This document shows, piece after piece, positions 11,803 through 24,300 of a stretch of 64,000 nucleotides of DNA. The DNA is from Gonatopus flavifemur (Eukaryota; Arthropoda; Insecta; Hymenoptera; Dryinidae). The DNA lies in the NCBI GenBank assembly GCA_018340375.1, contig JAFFJZ010000010.1, positions 7,812,001 to 7,876,000 of the forward strand, in the 5' to 3' direction. Made by a program: the position numbers and the translations under genes. The notes under the pieces were generated by a model, which saw only the letters and a program-made list of their open reading frames with translations, was not told the DNA's origin and made no database searches. How positions within the stretch are numbered: the stretch's first letter is position 1; each line of letters opens with the position of its first letter.

Positions 11803-12762
11803 GAAGCCAAGTTAAGGGGTTACACCTATTTCAACGGTCGGAAAAAAAATTTTCTTGAAGTTCGAATCGTTTATAGAAACGAAACGAAAATTCAAACCCA
11901 TAAAATCTGATGAATTATTGGTGTTCGTCTGCTCGAATTAACTCCTCAGAACCGGAAACCTTGTCCACAAAATTCACTGTAAGATGTTGAGTTTTCAGTA
12001 GCCGAATATTTCATTATTCGATTACCAATTCGTTTCTATGAACGATTCAAACTTCAGAAACATGAAAAAAAGCCTTCTTTGAGAAATTTTTTTCGTTGTG
12101 ATAAAATAAATTAATGGAATTGAAATTTTGCAGGTTTATTATACATATATTAAAGTATACAAAATAATCTTTTTTTCAATTCCATTCTTCAAAATGGGGG
12201 ATTTACAAATACTTTAAAAGAACGTGTTTTTGTTTTTGGAGTGGTCTGCGGCAGGACAAATAACTCTTTCAATTTTTATTCAACTGTAGCTTCTTAGATA
12301 GATTTTACAGAGAAGTACACACGATTTTCGAGATTCATGAATGATTGAGTGTTTTATAAACGTTTAAAGATCGGGGTTTTTGGTGAAGAAAAAAATTTTG
12401 ACTCTGAACTTGTGTCAAATTGCAAAAAATGATTATTTTCTAATAATCGTGTGTACTTATCTGATAAATTTAATGTAAATTATGAAGAACATTTTTTTTT
12501 TCTTTTAGATGCAAAAATAAAGATGGGATTTGTTCTGCCGCGGACCACTCCAAAAAAAAACACGTTATTTTAAAGTAAATTGTAAATCCCCCATTTTGAA
12601 GAATGGAATTGGAAAAAAAATTATTTTGTATACTTTAATATATGTATGATAAACCTGCAAAATTTTATTTCCATTGATTTATTTTATCACAACGAAAAAA
12701 ATTTCTCAAAGGAGGCTTTTTTTCAGACTGTTTAAATATGTGTAACCCCTTAATTTGGCTTC
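11803..12762. mobile_element. 960-base foldback element carrying a nested hairpin
   Basis: Starts GAAGCCAAGTTAAGGGGTTA and ends TGTAACCCCTTAATTTGGCT followed by TC. Long arms pair along GGGGGATTTACAA / TTGTAAATCCCCC and TGGAGTGGTCTGCGG / CCGCGGACCACTCCA. The left arm is interrupted at about 11850-12062 by a smaller hairpin (see the next entry). Confidence 0.85.
11850..12062. repeat. Small hairpin nested in the 960-base foldback
   Basis: TTGAAGTTCGAATCGTTTAT pairs with ATGAACGATTCAAACTTCA. The same arm sequence flanks 30470-30838, so it is a separate repeat family that entered the larger element. Confidence 0.7.
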
Positions 12763-14363
12763 GAACACAGGTTGAAGTTCTTTATAAACAATTGAATCTA
12801 TAAATCAAATTTTGATTGTAATGAGGGATTCTAAGACACAATTTTAGATTCCAAGGTTTTTCAGTGCACACGAACTGTTCAACAATATTTCCATCTTGTT
12901 CGATATAGGATTATAATTTACATTTAGTTTATGATCTTTCTCATATTCAATTGTTTTTCTTCGGTGAATTTAGCCAGCGAAGTGATGGAAAAAACGTTTT
13001 TTCACCGTTATTTCAAACGCTTTCGTTCGGGGTTGTTTGTATAATCAATACACGGAGAAAAATGGCATTCGTTGGTCAAATATGATCCACACCGGAAAAT
13101 TTTAATGCATCTATCCACAAAAATCCGCTCTCAATTTAGTTTGTATTCCTTGTTGATGAATTTTGTTTTACTGAATACTCAGAGAGAGTTGCAGTTTTGC
13201 AACATGATACTCGACTTATTCTGGAAAAAATTTGAATCAAAGTTGGAAAAAAGGTCTGAGTGAACTGATGGGTCCTTAAAAAATAGTGTTTTTGCCCTCT
13301 GTTTCACGTTATAAAATATATATAATTTATATATGATCGATATAAAATTTGTGTACAAGTTGTATATAATTATACATAAGTTATGTGCAACGTTGAAAAC
13401 TTTTCCACTCGGGATACCATGAAAACCTGATTGGCATTTTATAATTCATTTGAGAATGAGGATTTTTTGTGTTTGGGGTGGATGTGATTACCAATCAAAA
13501 CATATGTTAAATGAATTTGTAATGCATTGGTCGAATGATGGAAGCGATGAATAGTATTTGTTTATCATCCCTGCATTGTTAGAAATGTCTTTAAATTTGA
13601 TATATTTTCCAATTACATTTGTGATCGAAACTCCCAATTATTGGTAATTGGAATGAAAGTTCATTTACACGTAACTGAATTTTGAATTCTTGCTATATTA
13701 TATTATATATTCATATATATATTTTTTCGACTGAATTTTCATCCAGATGTAATTGAAATTTCAATGAATTTTTCAGTTACATTGAAGGGAAGTTCTCATC
13801 CAGTGACCCTAAAATAAGGTGATTTTCTCGAATTTTTCTTTCACGGAAGGAAGTATATAAAGAAGTTGGAGGTTTTCACACTTGTTAATTGAGTCTTTGA
13901 GTACAGAAAAAAATGTTTGTCAGTAAGAAAAAATGCCATGGGACTTGTTGATGCATGTTGAAACGTAACCACCTAAAAAAACGTCTAAAATTGAAAAAAT
14001 GACAGACATGCAAATTTTTGGTATCGTTTTTTCACCTTTTTTCGCTCTTTAAAGTGCTATAAAAAGGAAAAAAAAGGCCAACGTCATCTCCATTTGGGTT
14101 CATCCTCCGATAAATTCAATCAGCTTCGAAATAAAAAAAAGAAGCAAACCGTTGAGTAGTTTTGAAGAAAACGGCTTTAAAGTTTCGGGGTACGAATCCT
14201 TTAACATGAGGACATTTTTTTCATGTATTTTAAGACTCATTTAATGAGTTACAAATAACTCGAGTTCTGAGTTTACTTCCTTCTTAAGGAAAAGAATTCG
14301 AAGAAATTACTTTATTCCGGAATCCGCTTGAAAAGAATCTCCCATTAATGACTTTCATTCCTA

Positions 14364-14563
14364 CACTGAAAAAAAAATTTATTCCAGTCAAATAAATATT
14401 TATTAGAATTAACAAAATATTCTTTGGAACCAAAATAATTTATTGGAATCAAATAAACGATTAAAACCATCTATTTAATTCAAATAAATTATTTTGGTTC
14501 CAAAGAATATTTTGTTAATTCTAATAAATATTTATTTGACTGGAATAAATTTGTTTTTCAGTG
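14364..14563. mobile_element. Near-perfect TA-flanked hairpin, 200 bases
   Basis: CACTGAAAAAAAAATTTATT at the left pairs with the right end TTTGTTTTTCAGTG; TA on both sides. The arms (TCCAGTCAAATAAATATTTA and so on) pair almost without mismatch to a short loop near 14465, so this copy is young. Confidence 0.92.
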
Positions 14564-14935
14564 TATCACTTGTAATTGGAAGGTCAATCAGAAGTTTCTA
14601 ACAGTATGGGTGATCCTATTCACCCCAGAATGATTCTATTCACCCCACTTCACGCTAATCAAATCACTTTTTCAAACTCTGGATGAAATGAACAATTTAG
14701 TATACAAAATTGATCATTCGTAACATAGAAGACCTATGGGAACCATCAAAACTTACTCGTGTTATTGCTAACAATATTAGAAAGTTGATAGGCGTATGAT
14801 ATTGGATAGCGTCGATGTTTGATTTTGTATGCAAAATTTATCGAGTTCTTATTGAATTTTATGAAATATTGCGGCAGTAGAACTCTTTCCAAGTATTCAA
14901 AAGAAAATTCAGTCCAGAGCGGGTTTTTGTCCATA

Positions 14936-15325
14936 CACAGAGAAAAATGAAGAGTAACTGCCTTTCCGATCACTGTAGCTTTTACTCCAGCACGTAGTCA
15001 GTATATGGAAGACTATTTTCGGAGTACAAGTTACTCTATTGGAGTACTTTTCACCAATGTTCAAGAAAGATTTACTTCGTAAGGAGTAAGCCATGCTGAA
15101 AATACTGTAGGAGCTACCAAAAAATGTTGACTTATTCACTGTAAAAAGAAAGTCTTAATCTGTTTGCATCTTAATTTCAAACAATGCTTTTTCCATTGTG
15201 TCGGCGATTGTTTTTTCGGCTTAATTTGTCTGCATCACAGATTCAGCCATGAAATGAGCTGAATTTAAGACTTTCTTTTTACAGTGTTGGATGGAGTGAA
15301 ATATACTTCTTCATTTTTCTCCGTG
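14936..15325. mobile_element. TA-flanked hairpin containing a second hairpin
   Basis: Starts CACAGAGAAAAATGAAGAGT and ends ACTTCTTCATTTTTCTCCGTG, with TA on both sides. Inner arms carry GGAGTAC/GTACTCC words. The element 15137-15286 is nested near its right side. Confidence 0.85.
15137..15286. mobile_element. Nested hairpin, CACTGTAAAAAG tips
   Basis: CACTGTAAAAAGAAAGTCTT pairs with AAGACTTTCTTTTTACAGTG without mismatch; flanked by TT on both sides. 150 bases, inside the 14936-15325 element. Confidence 0.85.
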
Positions 15326-15475
15326 TAAATGCACTAAAACCAGGAGCGGACAGGCCGTGTGGGGAATGTGGAAAATTCTACATGGGCTGGTTATATTTTC
15401 ATATTTTGACCACTTCCCATCTTTTCCATATCCAAATTTTGGAGCTAGTCCGCCTCTGACTAAAATTTGCCACTG

Positions 15476-15745
15476 TGCTCTCTAAATTCCTTGGAGTGAA
15501 AATTCACTCTTGCCGAGTGAAAATACTGCAACTCCGAAAGAGTTTAGAGTGGATTTTCACTCTATAAGAGTGGAAATCAACTCTGGTGTTTGAAGTGAAA
15601 AACTCACTCTTAGGAAAAAGAGTGAATATTGACTCTTAAAGAGTGAAATTTTACTCTTCAAGAGTAAAGCTCCCACTCCGTTCTAGAGTTGCAGTATTTT
15701 GACTCTTTGAAGAGTGAATATTCACTCCAAAGAATTTAGAGAGTG
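15476..15745. repeat. GAGTGAAAATTCACTC-rich palindrome
   Basis: The ends TGCTCTCTAAATTCCTTGGA and CCAAAGAATTTAGAGAGTGC are inverted. Between them GAGTGAA/TTCACTC units recur about ten times in both orientations, so it is a palindrome made of smaller palindromes. Relatives lie at 29835-29930 and 56100-56360. Confidence 0.8.
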
Positions 15746-15778
15746 CGACAACTGCATCATTCAAATCGGACAATACTG

Positions 15779-16007
15779 CACTGTAAAAAATAATCGGAAT
15801 TTTCCTGTGTATATCAACCGGAAAATTCCAATCACTGATGAGGAAATCAATTCCCCATACATTTATCTGAAAATACAAACTTTATGGGATTTTTCCCAAC
15901 ATTTCACAGTAAATTTTCGGACAAGTTGGGAAAATTCCTAACGCATGTATGTGTTAATTACTTGACATAGATGTATAGGAATTTTTCGATAAAATATTTT
16001 AACAGTA
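15779..16007. mobile_element. CACTGTAAAAAATAATCGG element, copy 1
   Basis: Starts CACTGTAAAAAATAATCGGA and ends AAAATATTTTAACAGTA. It matches 41190-41440 in the opposite orientation, including AATTCCTAACGCATGTATGT near its right side. A dispersed family of about 230-250 bases. Confidence 0.8.
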
Positions 16008-16942
16008 TGGTAAAAATCAAAGATATATGATTATACCCATGTATAATTCATATATGAAAATGAACCACTTTTCTGATCGCTGCTTTTGGATTTCCGGAAT
16101 AACAATTGTCTTCACTGTACCCCCACAAGTAAAGATCGCAAGGATCCAAATCTGGAGAATATGGGGACCGATCCATCCTACCTTGAGTGAATTTTGGATA
16201 TCCCAAACTAATTACTCGATCTCCATATACCATGTATATAGATGGCTTCAAACACTTCTTTTGTGCGATAAGATGTGGCTCCATGCTGCATAAAATGGAA
16301 ATTCCTGACTACACGCAGAAAGTATTAGTTGTGTTGAAAAGTCCCATTTTTGGTTGAATTGATACATCAATAAGCAGAATTATCGACAAATAGAATTTTG
16401 ACTTGAATTTACTTTCAAAAACTCTCATAATTACATGTATTTCTACAAGAAATTATGGTACTTTTGAAGCTATATTCAGGTGAAACATTTGATTCATCAC
16501 AGACTGGCGCTGATCCTCAATAAATGATAGGACTTTTAAAAATATATTTTTCTGCGTGTAGGCCTCTTTTTTTTGCGCGCGTGAAAAGAACTTTCGCTGC
16601 AGGAGCTCCTTGTAACTGGCCCTAGTGATGGTTGATTCTAAAAATTGCGAATAAATTTCCTTCACCGAAATTTCAATCTACGCTGTTAATTTGAATGAGT
16701 GTGAAAATATTTTAGGGTCGCTAGATGAGAACTTCCCTTCAATAACTAATGGGTTGTTATTTTATACAGATTTCAATACAAAAAGTTTTTCAAAATCCTA
16801 TGGAGTGAAAAGATTTGCCAATTTGTAACGCTTGAGTTGCTTTTCTGATAGGAAAATTCAGGCTTTTCTCAAAATATTGTTTCATGTCGTCCACGGCTTC
16901 TTTCGTCACAAATGTATACGAAGAGATTGGTGGAACGTGTCG

Positions 16943-17114
16943 ACACCGAGAGAAAAAGCATGCTCTAAACGCAAGGAAGCCCTTCACGCTTCTAATACTG
17001 TTGTTATAACGTGCTTTTAAAGCATGGCCTCGTGCGTTTAACGCTCGTTATAACAAATGCGTTAGAAGCGTGAAGTGATCCCTTGCGTTTAGAGCATGCT
17101 TTTTCTGTCGGTGT
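16943..17114. mobile_element. Hairpin with ACACCGAGAGAAAAA tips
   Basis: ACACCGAGAGAAAAAGCATG pairs with CATGCTTTTTCTGTCGGTGT. The arms continue CTCTAAACGCAAGG / CCTTGCGTTTAGAG and CACGCTTCTAA / TTAGAAGCGTG. 172 bases with few mismatches. Confidence 0.88.
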
Positions 17115-18253
17115 AGGCCGCTGAATGGTACTGTACATCTCATAATAATCAGCTATCTTACAGGAATGGGCGTATGGAATTATTTCAAGACTTCGAAATT
17201 CAAGTAAAAGTGGGTTAACAAAAACGAAGCATCGTATGTGGATATTGAAAATTCTCGTTTTCATATATTTCTAGGGTGTTTCGCTGGGAATTCTATGCGT
17301 TTCGTACTTTGTACGAAATCTCCTATATGAATTTACATACTTTTCTCCTCTAGAGTAAAATCACTCGATCAAACCCTTTTCTTCCATCGTAAGGTCTCTC
17401 ATTGTACGATGGGTGTTCCTGCTTTAGACACAGAATGAAACTGCAGGGTCTGCAGGACAAGAATATGCGCATTAGAACAGCTGCCTGAGCCGTGGGGGAG
17501 AGAAGGTCATGTTTAGTTCCAACAACTTCTCATGGAACACCCTGTACTGAGAAATCTCGTTGGCCCATCATTTTTTTATATCTTGAAACAACTTCTAAGC
17601 AAGAATTGTAATGTTTCGGAAAGATCCTTCAAATGAATTTTTTGTTGGATGCATTGCAGTAAATATCTGTCACTCAATCGTTATTCGTTTCTCCGAAATG
17701 ATCATAATTTGTAATAATTAATTAATCCTATACAAAAGTTGTCAAAGATTGATCGTTCGTTGTTTTCAATGCATAATACGTCTGGCACATGAAACTGCAA
17801 ATTCTGCATTTTTATCGATAGAATTTTAATCTTCATATGACTGATATATTCATTATCATTTCCTTTTCAATTTCGCAATTGTAATTTCCCGTATTTCTGA
17901 TGAATCACTGGAAAATTTTCCTACAGATAATACTTGCTGTTGCTTTTGTTTCTACATACTTTCATTCGTCTTTTCACTCTCCACCACAGGATATAATTTC
18001 ATCAAGTACAGGAAAAATCTATTCATCTCACCGCTTGGACTCCTCAACGGATTGTTCAAAAAATGAAAGTTACCGACGCTTTTGATTACATTAAAAATAA
18101 TATTATCGCTTCGAATGATAGTAAATATTTCCCCAGCGAGACCCAGTCATTTCCTCAACTGATTTCCATATTCGAAAATTCAGTCATCATTTATTCTCCA
18201 TTGAAATATATATCTTGAATAATTCATAAATCTTTCTTCCTTTTTCTTTGCAG

Positions 18254-18304
18254 AGTATGGAAACCCAGGAGGCATGGACGCAGGCGGAGCTGATTTCGAC
18301 TCTG
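18254..18304 (+). CDS. Pur-alpha: Pur-alpha coding exon a (N-terminal glycine-rich piece)
   Basis: A 51-base exon between a pyrimidine-rich acceptor (TTTTTCTTTGCAG) and a strong donor (G|GTGAGT). It starts with two bases of a split codon and ends with one base of the next, whose remaining two bases open the exon at 50860. It encodes [16 protein letters not shown], the N-terminal linker seen before the first PUR repeat in insect Pur-alpha (from memory of the family). The segment has no fold-defining motif of its own, so its call rests on phase, splice sites and the [12 protein letters not shown] string. Confidence 0.9.
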
Positions 18305-21300
18305 GTGAGTCCCTAATCTATTTTTGATACCCCTTTCAATCATTTCCTCAAATATATTATAGACGAAAATGTTCGCATTCCAATCTATTCGATACTCTCC
18401 GAAGCGAATATTCCTTCCTCCTAAGATATTCCAAGAGATTACATTTTCATTACATACATCGTTTTGTCTCCATTCTCTTCAATCATGAGGGTATAATTAT
18501 TTTTTATCCGTAGAAAATAAGTTCCCCCGGACAAGAGCTCTCTAAATCATGTGTTCAATCGTGTACAGATGTGGAGATAAAATAGGCCTCGAAATCGATA
18601 ACGGGGAATTTAAACCCATCTGCGGATGGTTTAACAAGTTACTACTTTGCACCTGACAAGATGTTCCCTTTTACTTTTAGAGGGGAGGCCCAGTTTCCTC
18701 CCCTCTCTCTCTCTCTCTATACATATATTTATATATTTCTACAAAATTTGAATCTCATTCCAATTTAAGAAACTTTTCGTGCAGAAAAAAAAAATTGGTA
18801 TCCAAGCACAAAGGTAACTCAAAACCGTCTTATATTTGAAATAACTTCGGTGAATTTACATTTGAACAAATTCAAAACCTTTGAAGAAATAAATGTAAGA
18901 AACATCGGTGTTCCCTTATATATTATATTCCTTTGTGAACTCACCACAAAATCAATACATCTCTGCCAACAAATCTCTTCGAGCGAGAATGTGGAGAAAT
19001 ATGTTATGTAATATTTAAAAATAATGATTGGTCCTTTCATCATTACGATTTGAAACGATCATTGAATTTTACCAACGCTGAATGGGAACAAATTATACAG
19101 TTCAAGGTTTATGAAAAAAGGGGCGGAACAAATTCATGATGGAAATTCTCTTTATAACTAGAAGAATGACATTCGGGAATAAAAAGAACGGTTTTCTGAA
19201 AACAGATTGTATATAAATTCTTTATAGTTCAAATACAAAGTGCTTCGTGTAATTCTATAAAAATTCATTTCGCGTTGAAGCGAAATAATGATTCACGATT
19301 TCTCCCTTGACAACAAGAATGTTTTTTAATTCAAGCCCGTACTCTGACAGGTACAATTCTGCAATGTGATGATAGGATGGTCCCTGTGATGGTCCATGGT
19401 CATCCTTATCATTATCTTGGCTTTGGATACCCGAGAATTCGCTTAGCCTGGATACTACCGTGCGCATATGAAACAGTAGTATAACCAAGGCAATTCATTT
19501 TGTGCGTTGGGGTGTAGTGGTTTAGCTGTTCGATAGGGAAGATATCAAACCCAAGTATAGATTGGTAGGAACTGAAAAGAGGGGTAAACTCGGCAATGTA
19601 CTAGCGCAGAGTCAGTCAGCTGTCCACGCGATGACGTCACTTAGCGCTACTCTCCAGCCATTTGGCTGGTGGGGTGAACTCGACGGTAGTAGGGAGAAAA
19701 AGGTTGAGTTCTTGTCACGTGGTTACCCGTCACCCTAACGTGATCACGTGGCACGTCTGGTTCGCTGAACGCAGGAGCCGGCGATGAACCACTCGCGATT
19801 GGATGGTTTGATTTAGACGCCATTATGGTGGAATTTCAACGAGAATACGGCGGGCTCCATGAATAACAGACTCACCAATGCGTCCATGGAAATTTCTTCC
19901 TTGTTGTTGGAAATTATTCAATTACAAAAGGCATTGATTTCTATACTGCTGGCAAGTTGGTTTCAAATACATGCTTGAATTGAGTTTTGTGTACATTTTG
20001 CATTGAATTCGATGTACCTAAACATGAAACTATACCTGTCAATTTCATGTTTATGTATATGAAATTGAATTTATTCACGTAATTGGAAATGCCCTGATGT
20101 TTTTGACAGTGCATGATATAAATTTGCATAATGTACGAACAAAGAGTCAAGAATTCGAGAGATTCTGGATTACATCCAGAGGGTGGTGGGTTTTGATTTT
20201 TTAGAAACTCACAATGGAGATTGTCAATCGGTAAAAAATATTTGAGAACTCACTTCACTGGAAAGAAAAATTTCTTCCAACTAAATGAATAGTTCATTTA
20301 TCCTCTCTCCATAAAATATTTCTTAGGATCAATGAAATATTCAATCGAATCGAATAATGGAATGCTTGCCCCAAATAAATTGGTCTTCTAAATAAATAAT
20401 TTATTCGCCACCCCTAGTAGAAATTTTGGACGGGAAAATATCAGCGCCTGATGAGGTGTGCCTGATTCCCTATAAGGTCCTCATCAAGTTTCGTTACGGG
20501 GTTCCCTATTTCCCACGATTTTATGGAAATCTTATCCGAACCCTGTTGTACCCTTGCGTTACAATCGTATTTGAATCCTATTAGGGAAATCAAGTAAGGC
20601 CCTTGTAAGATTCTCCTTATTCACGGTTTCCGGATTTTAACCTGAACAGGACCTTATTGAAAATGGGGAATGCCTGATCAAATTTCTACTAGGGACGAGT
20701 AATCAGTTTTTGCATCTAATCGAATATTTAACTTCTACAAATAAATATTTTTTCCAGTGTGAGGAGTGAGATATATTTGAGAAAGTGTTTTTCAAAAACG
20801 AAGGGAACATTCATTAAATCATAGGAGATACTTTTCTGTATGTGCAAACGTGTTCCATTTTGAATTTTTGGAAGAACTTCCTCAATAATTCCTTGGAGTC
20901 AGGGTTTTTTTTTGCAAAAATCCGACCTAGACCGGTTTTTTTCTTACAATCAAGTGGATTTTTAGGGCTTTTCTGGGTTTTTTTGGGTTTCATTTCTTTT
21001 TTGTAATTCGGCATTTCGGTTATTATTATTAGATTTATGTTTTTTATAGTTTTGATCAATTTTATGGCTGTGTTGATTTAAAATCCGAATTAATGGATCT
21101 CACATCCCGTATGAAGAATTCTTTATCAAGAATATGAATAGGATTCTTTTGGAACTCTTTTCGAAGTTATGAATTCATGAAGAATTCTGAAAAAAGGTTC
21201 TACTCCACCAACATCAACGAGTTGTTCTGAAATGCTTTTTAGATCGTTTCATACCTCTCAAAGAACTCGTTAATGTAAGTAAAATAGAGTTCACACTTTC

Positions 21301-24300
21301 AGAGTTCTTGATGAATTCTATCCACATTTTCGAAAGAGAACTTTTTGTGTGCCATATGGGATACATTGTAGTTTATATCACGTGCATCTGATAAGACAAG
21401 TGAAATACGTAATTAAAATTCTACAATTATACTTCACATCTCAATTCAATATTGTTCTTCAAATGATCTCAAAATATCTTGATATCAAACATCAATTATA
21501 TTATATTTATGAATTTTAAGATTGATTGGAAATGCGTTTTATTCCATTATGGTTCAGTACTTATTGTTGTCCTTTGGATTTCACTTCACCCGCATTTGCT
21601 TCTTTCAGAAGTAAATTTCTTATGTCTATAATTATAGAGGTTATTTTTAAATAATAATTCATTGTAATTGGAAATAACAGCTTCTCCGATACCTTTTTCA
21701 CTTTTTTCCAGGGTTTTTCGGGGTTATTTCAAGAGGGCTTTTTTCCAAAAAAAACCGAGTGGGTGAAACTGGGCTGGGTCATTTTGTTCAAACCCTGCTC
21801 AGAGTATAGATTGGGAAATATAGTAATGGAGGAAAACATTTGTTGATACTGTCCAGGTAGAAAATATCAATATCGACAACTGGTCTAAGCTTGTCAAAAT
21901 ACTGGGTTGCCCAGGCGCGGATTAAGCTTGCTGGGGGGCCCCTTTTGTCATTAACAAAAAAATTGAACCCCATAGTCATTATAATTATCATTTACGCACT
22001 GTTCAAAATATTTTGCTGATAGACACACAAAAGGCTTTCGTATTTCTAATCCAGTTCTTAATTTCAAGTATTACATATTATATTTATTATTTTATAAAAA
22101 ATGATGCAAATTGCGAATGAAATGTCATCATTCAAGCCTAATCTCTTCGCCGATTTGAATGGAAATCATACAAAGATATCATGATGAAATCGTTACAGAA
22201 GCAGGGTATAAATTTAATTGTGATCGATTATTAAAACAGGAGATATACACGTTTGCAAAAAATCACAGTTTTTGGTTACATCCTCTCCCACCCTCACTCA
22301 ATTTCTATAAATGAATCAGATTGATATGGAATCACTATCACTTTGGTCCATAATGTGACCAAAATTCTACCTCAATCAGATAATTTAAGTGAAAAATATA
22401 CCTACGCAATAGCGGCAATACGAGAATCCCAAAATTTCCTTTCAAAGCTCAGTTTTTACCTTTTTTTTTTGCTCTATTTTTATTTGAAATCTACATGATG
22501 TAGATCATTGACTTTTACATCTACTGTGTGCTATTTAGATATAAGTTTCATTGTAATTGGATGATTGCCTATTCAGTTGCTCTGGATGAGTTAGCTTAAA
22601 ATTGATATCGGACCATCATTCATCTTTCCTACAATTGTGGTGAAAATTCCATAACGATTAGATAATTCAAACGAAAAATATGTGTTGTCTGGTGGACAAA
22701 TTTTCATTCTGAATTCTATTTGATATATATGCATACATCCAATACACTTTCAATACATCTGAAATGTATTTATTTTCTAAATGAGTCAAATAGATAAAGA
22801 AATTCAAGATAGTCAAATTCAATAATATAACATTTAGATAAGATAAGACCTTCAGCACAAAATCTTAATTGAATTTATTAATTCTAAAAATCACAATGAA
22901 AAATAGGTGACATGAAATCAAAAAAGTATATTGGGCATTTTCAATACCCATTTGGGATCCTTGTGCGCTGTCTGGATGAGAACAATTTAAAAACGAAAAT
23001 TTGAATCTGTTATGAGATTTCATTCGCTTGAAATTCTGAAGCAAAAGCAAGTACAAAACCTGAGAATATTTTGAATGAGAATTCTTGTTTTAAAAATGGA
23101 TTGAACTTATTTTTTATTCAATCACAAATAGGGGGCCCCCTAAAAGGCGGCCATAAAAGTCCATACCATGTTTTATAAGAAATGTTAATGCAACACGTGG
23201 CTCAAGTCTGGCAAAATATGAAACTGCCAAGCATGGCGGACCAATATCGGCTGGAAATAAAATCATTTGTGATTTGAGAATCCATACCATGTTTCACAGA
23301 GAACGCATAACAACAAGTGGTTAAAGCGTGGAAAAACATTTAACTAGCAAGCATGGTGAACCAATATTAGGCCAATGCACAAACATTGGTCATTTGAGAA
23401 CCTATACTGCATCTCTATGCTTGTAATTATCGCAAAGCTGTACCAGTACTATTAATTATTGTTATGATGTAACATGATTTTTCATGTCACAAATGGCATG
23501 AAAAATTACATCATTTTTCCCTCTGAGAAGTATGAAGAACCAAATTAGGCTTGGCAAAAGTTAATAAACACAACTTGGACAAGGTCCGATTCTATCGTAT
23601 AGGTCAAACTTCAAAAAATTCAGAATACATGCATCAAGATACATTGGGTCACGCTCAGTGTTGTGTTTTGACCCAATATTGGGTACCAAGCCTAGTACGA
23701 GGTCATTATCCCAAGCTTTTTAGCAAGCTTGAGACATTTTTGTCAGGGGTTGTCTGGACCAATACAAGTCACAATAATTGCGCCAAGGTTCGGCCAAGCT
23801 TCCTTAGTAGAAATTTGACAGGAAATTCCTCATTAGAAGCATGGTCCTCGTAAGGCTGCAATAAGGAACTCCTAATTGAGGAAAACTTTTAATTACCTTA
23901 GCAGGTCCGGACATGGCATTTTATTTAGGACCTTACAACAATGTAACGCAAGGTTGTTGACAGGTCCCAGTCAGATTTTCCCTTTCAGTAACTCAGACAT
24001 GGTATTCCTATCAGAACCTAATCAGGATTGCCTTGACTCATCCGTATTTTAATTGCGAGGTAACTGTCAAGATATCTTGATCAGGACCTGATCAATTCAG
24101 AACGATGAATGTATCACATTGTTCAGAATTTTCACAGGACTCATTAGAAATTTACCTGTCTTTTTTTCCAATGTTCAACTGAGGTCTATTTGGATCATCA
24201 GTAGAATTTCTTCTGTTGGGGGAGTTTCAAAAAATTGTATGAAAAGTGAATTCCATGAACATTAAATTGAATGTTAGAATATAGCTCAGATGAGGTCATG

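Larger units (their letters stand above)
13781..16743. mobile_element. 3 kb element with ATTGAAGGGAAGTTCTCATC ends, host of nested hairpins
   Basis: The left end ATTGAAGGGAAGTTCTCATC is inverted at the right as GATGAGAACTTCCCTTCAAT. Just inside the left end is AGTGACCCTAAAATAAGG; inside the right end is TTTAGGGTCGCTA. The same end occurs at 52169 and 54330 and as single ends elsewhere. No transposase ORF was found. Four other repeats sit inside. Confidence 0.65.
1..18253 (+). other. Upstream intron or 5' flank of Pur-alpha, repeat-filled
   Basis: No host exon recognised. Stretches outside the listed elements (1-2489, 2731-4830, 6577-7186, 7963-8564, 9276-10690, 12763-13780, 17115-18253) are AT-rich, with stops in all frames and only short chance ORFs. 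A slightly GC-richer, non-repetitive patch lies at about 3185-3365 and another CpG-containing patch at 4680-4760; I cannot assign a role. The missing first coding exon may be hidden here or lie to the left. Confidence 0.6.

Noticed and set aside
13051..13080. Another shared-tip hairpin starting CACGGAGAAAAATGG
   Set aside because: Only one tip is present; no complementary right tip or pairing arm was found within 1 kb. Also true of the tip at 46326.
17900..18085. Signal-peptide-like ORF just upstream of Pur-alpha exon a
   Set aside because: It has a hydrophobic start, but its frame closes before the exon at 18254 and there is no donor site in a suitable phase; likely chance.
23158..23410. 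CRISPR-like array
   Set aside because: Only two to three units of 120 bases with diverged repeats and no spacer pattern; the genome is eukaryotic.
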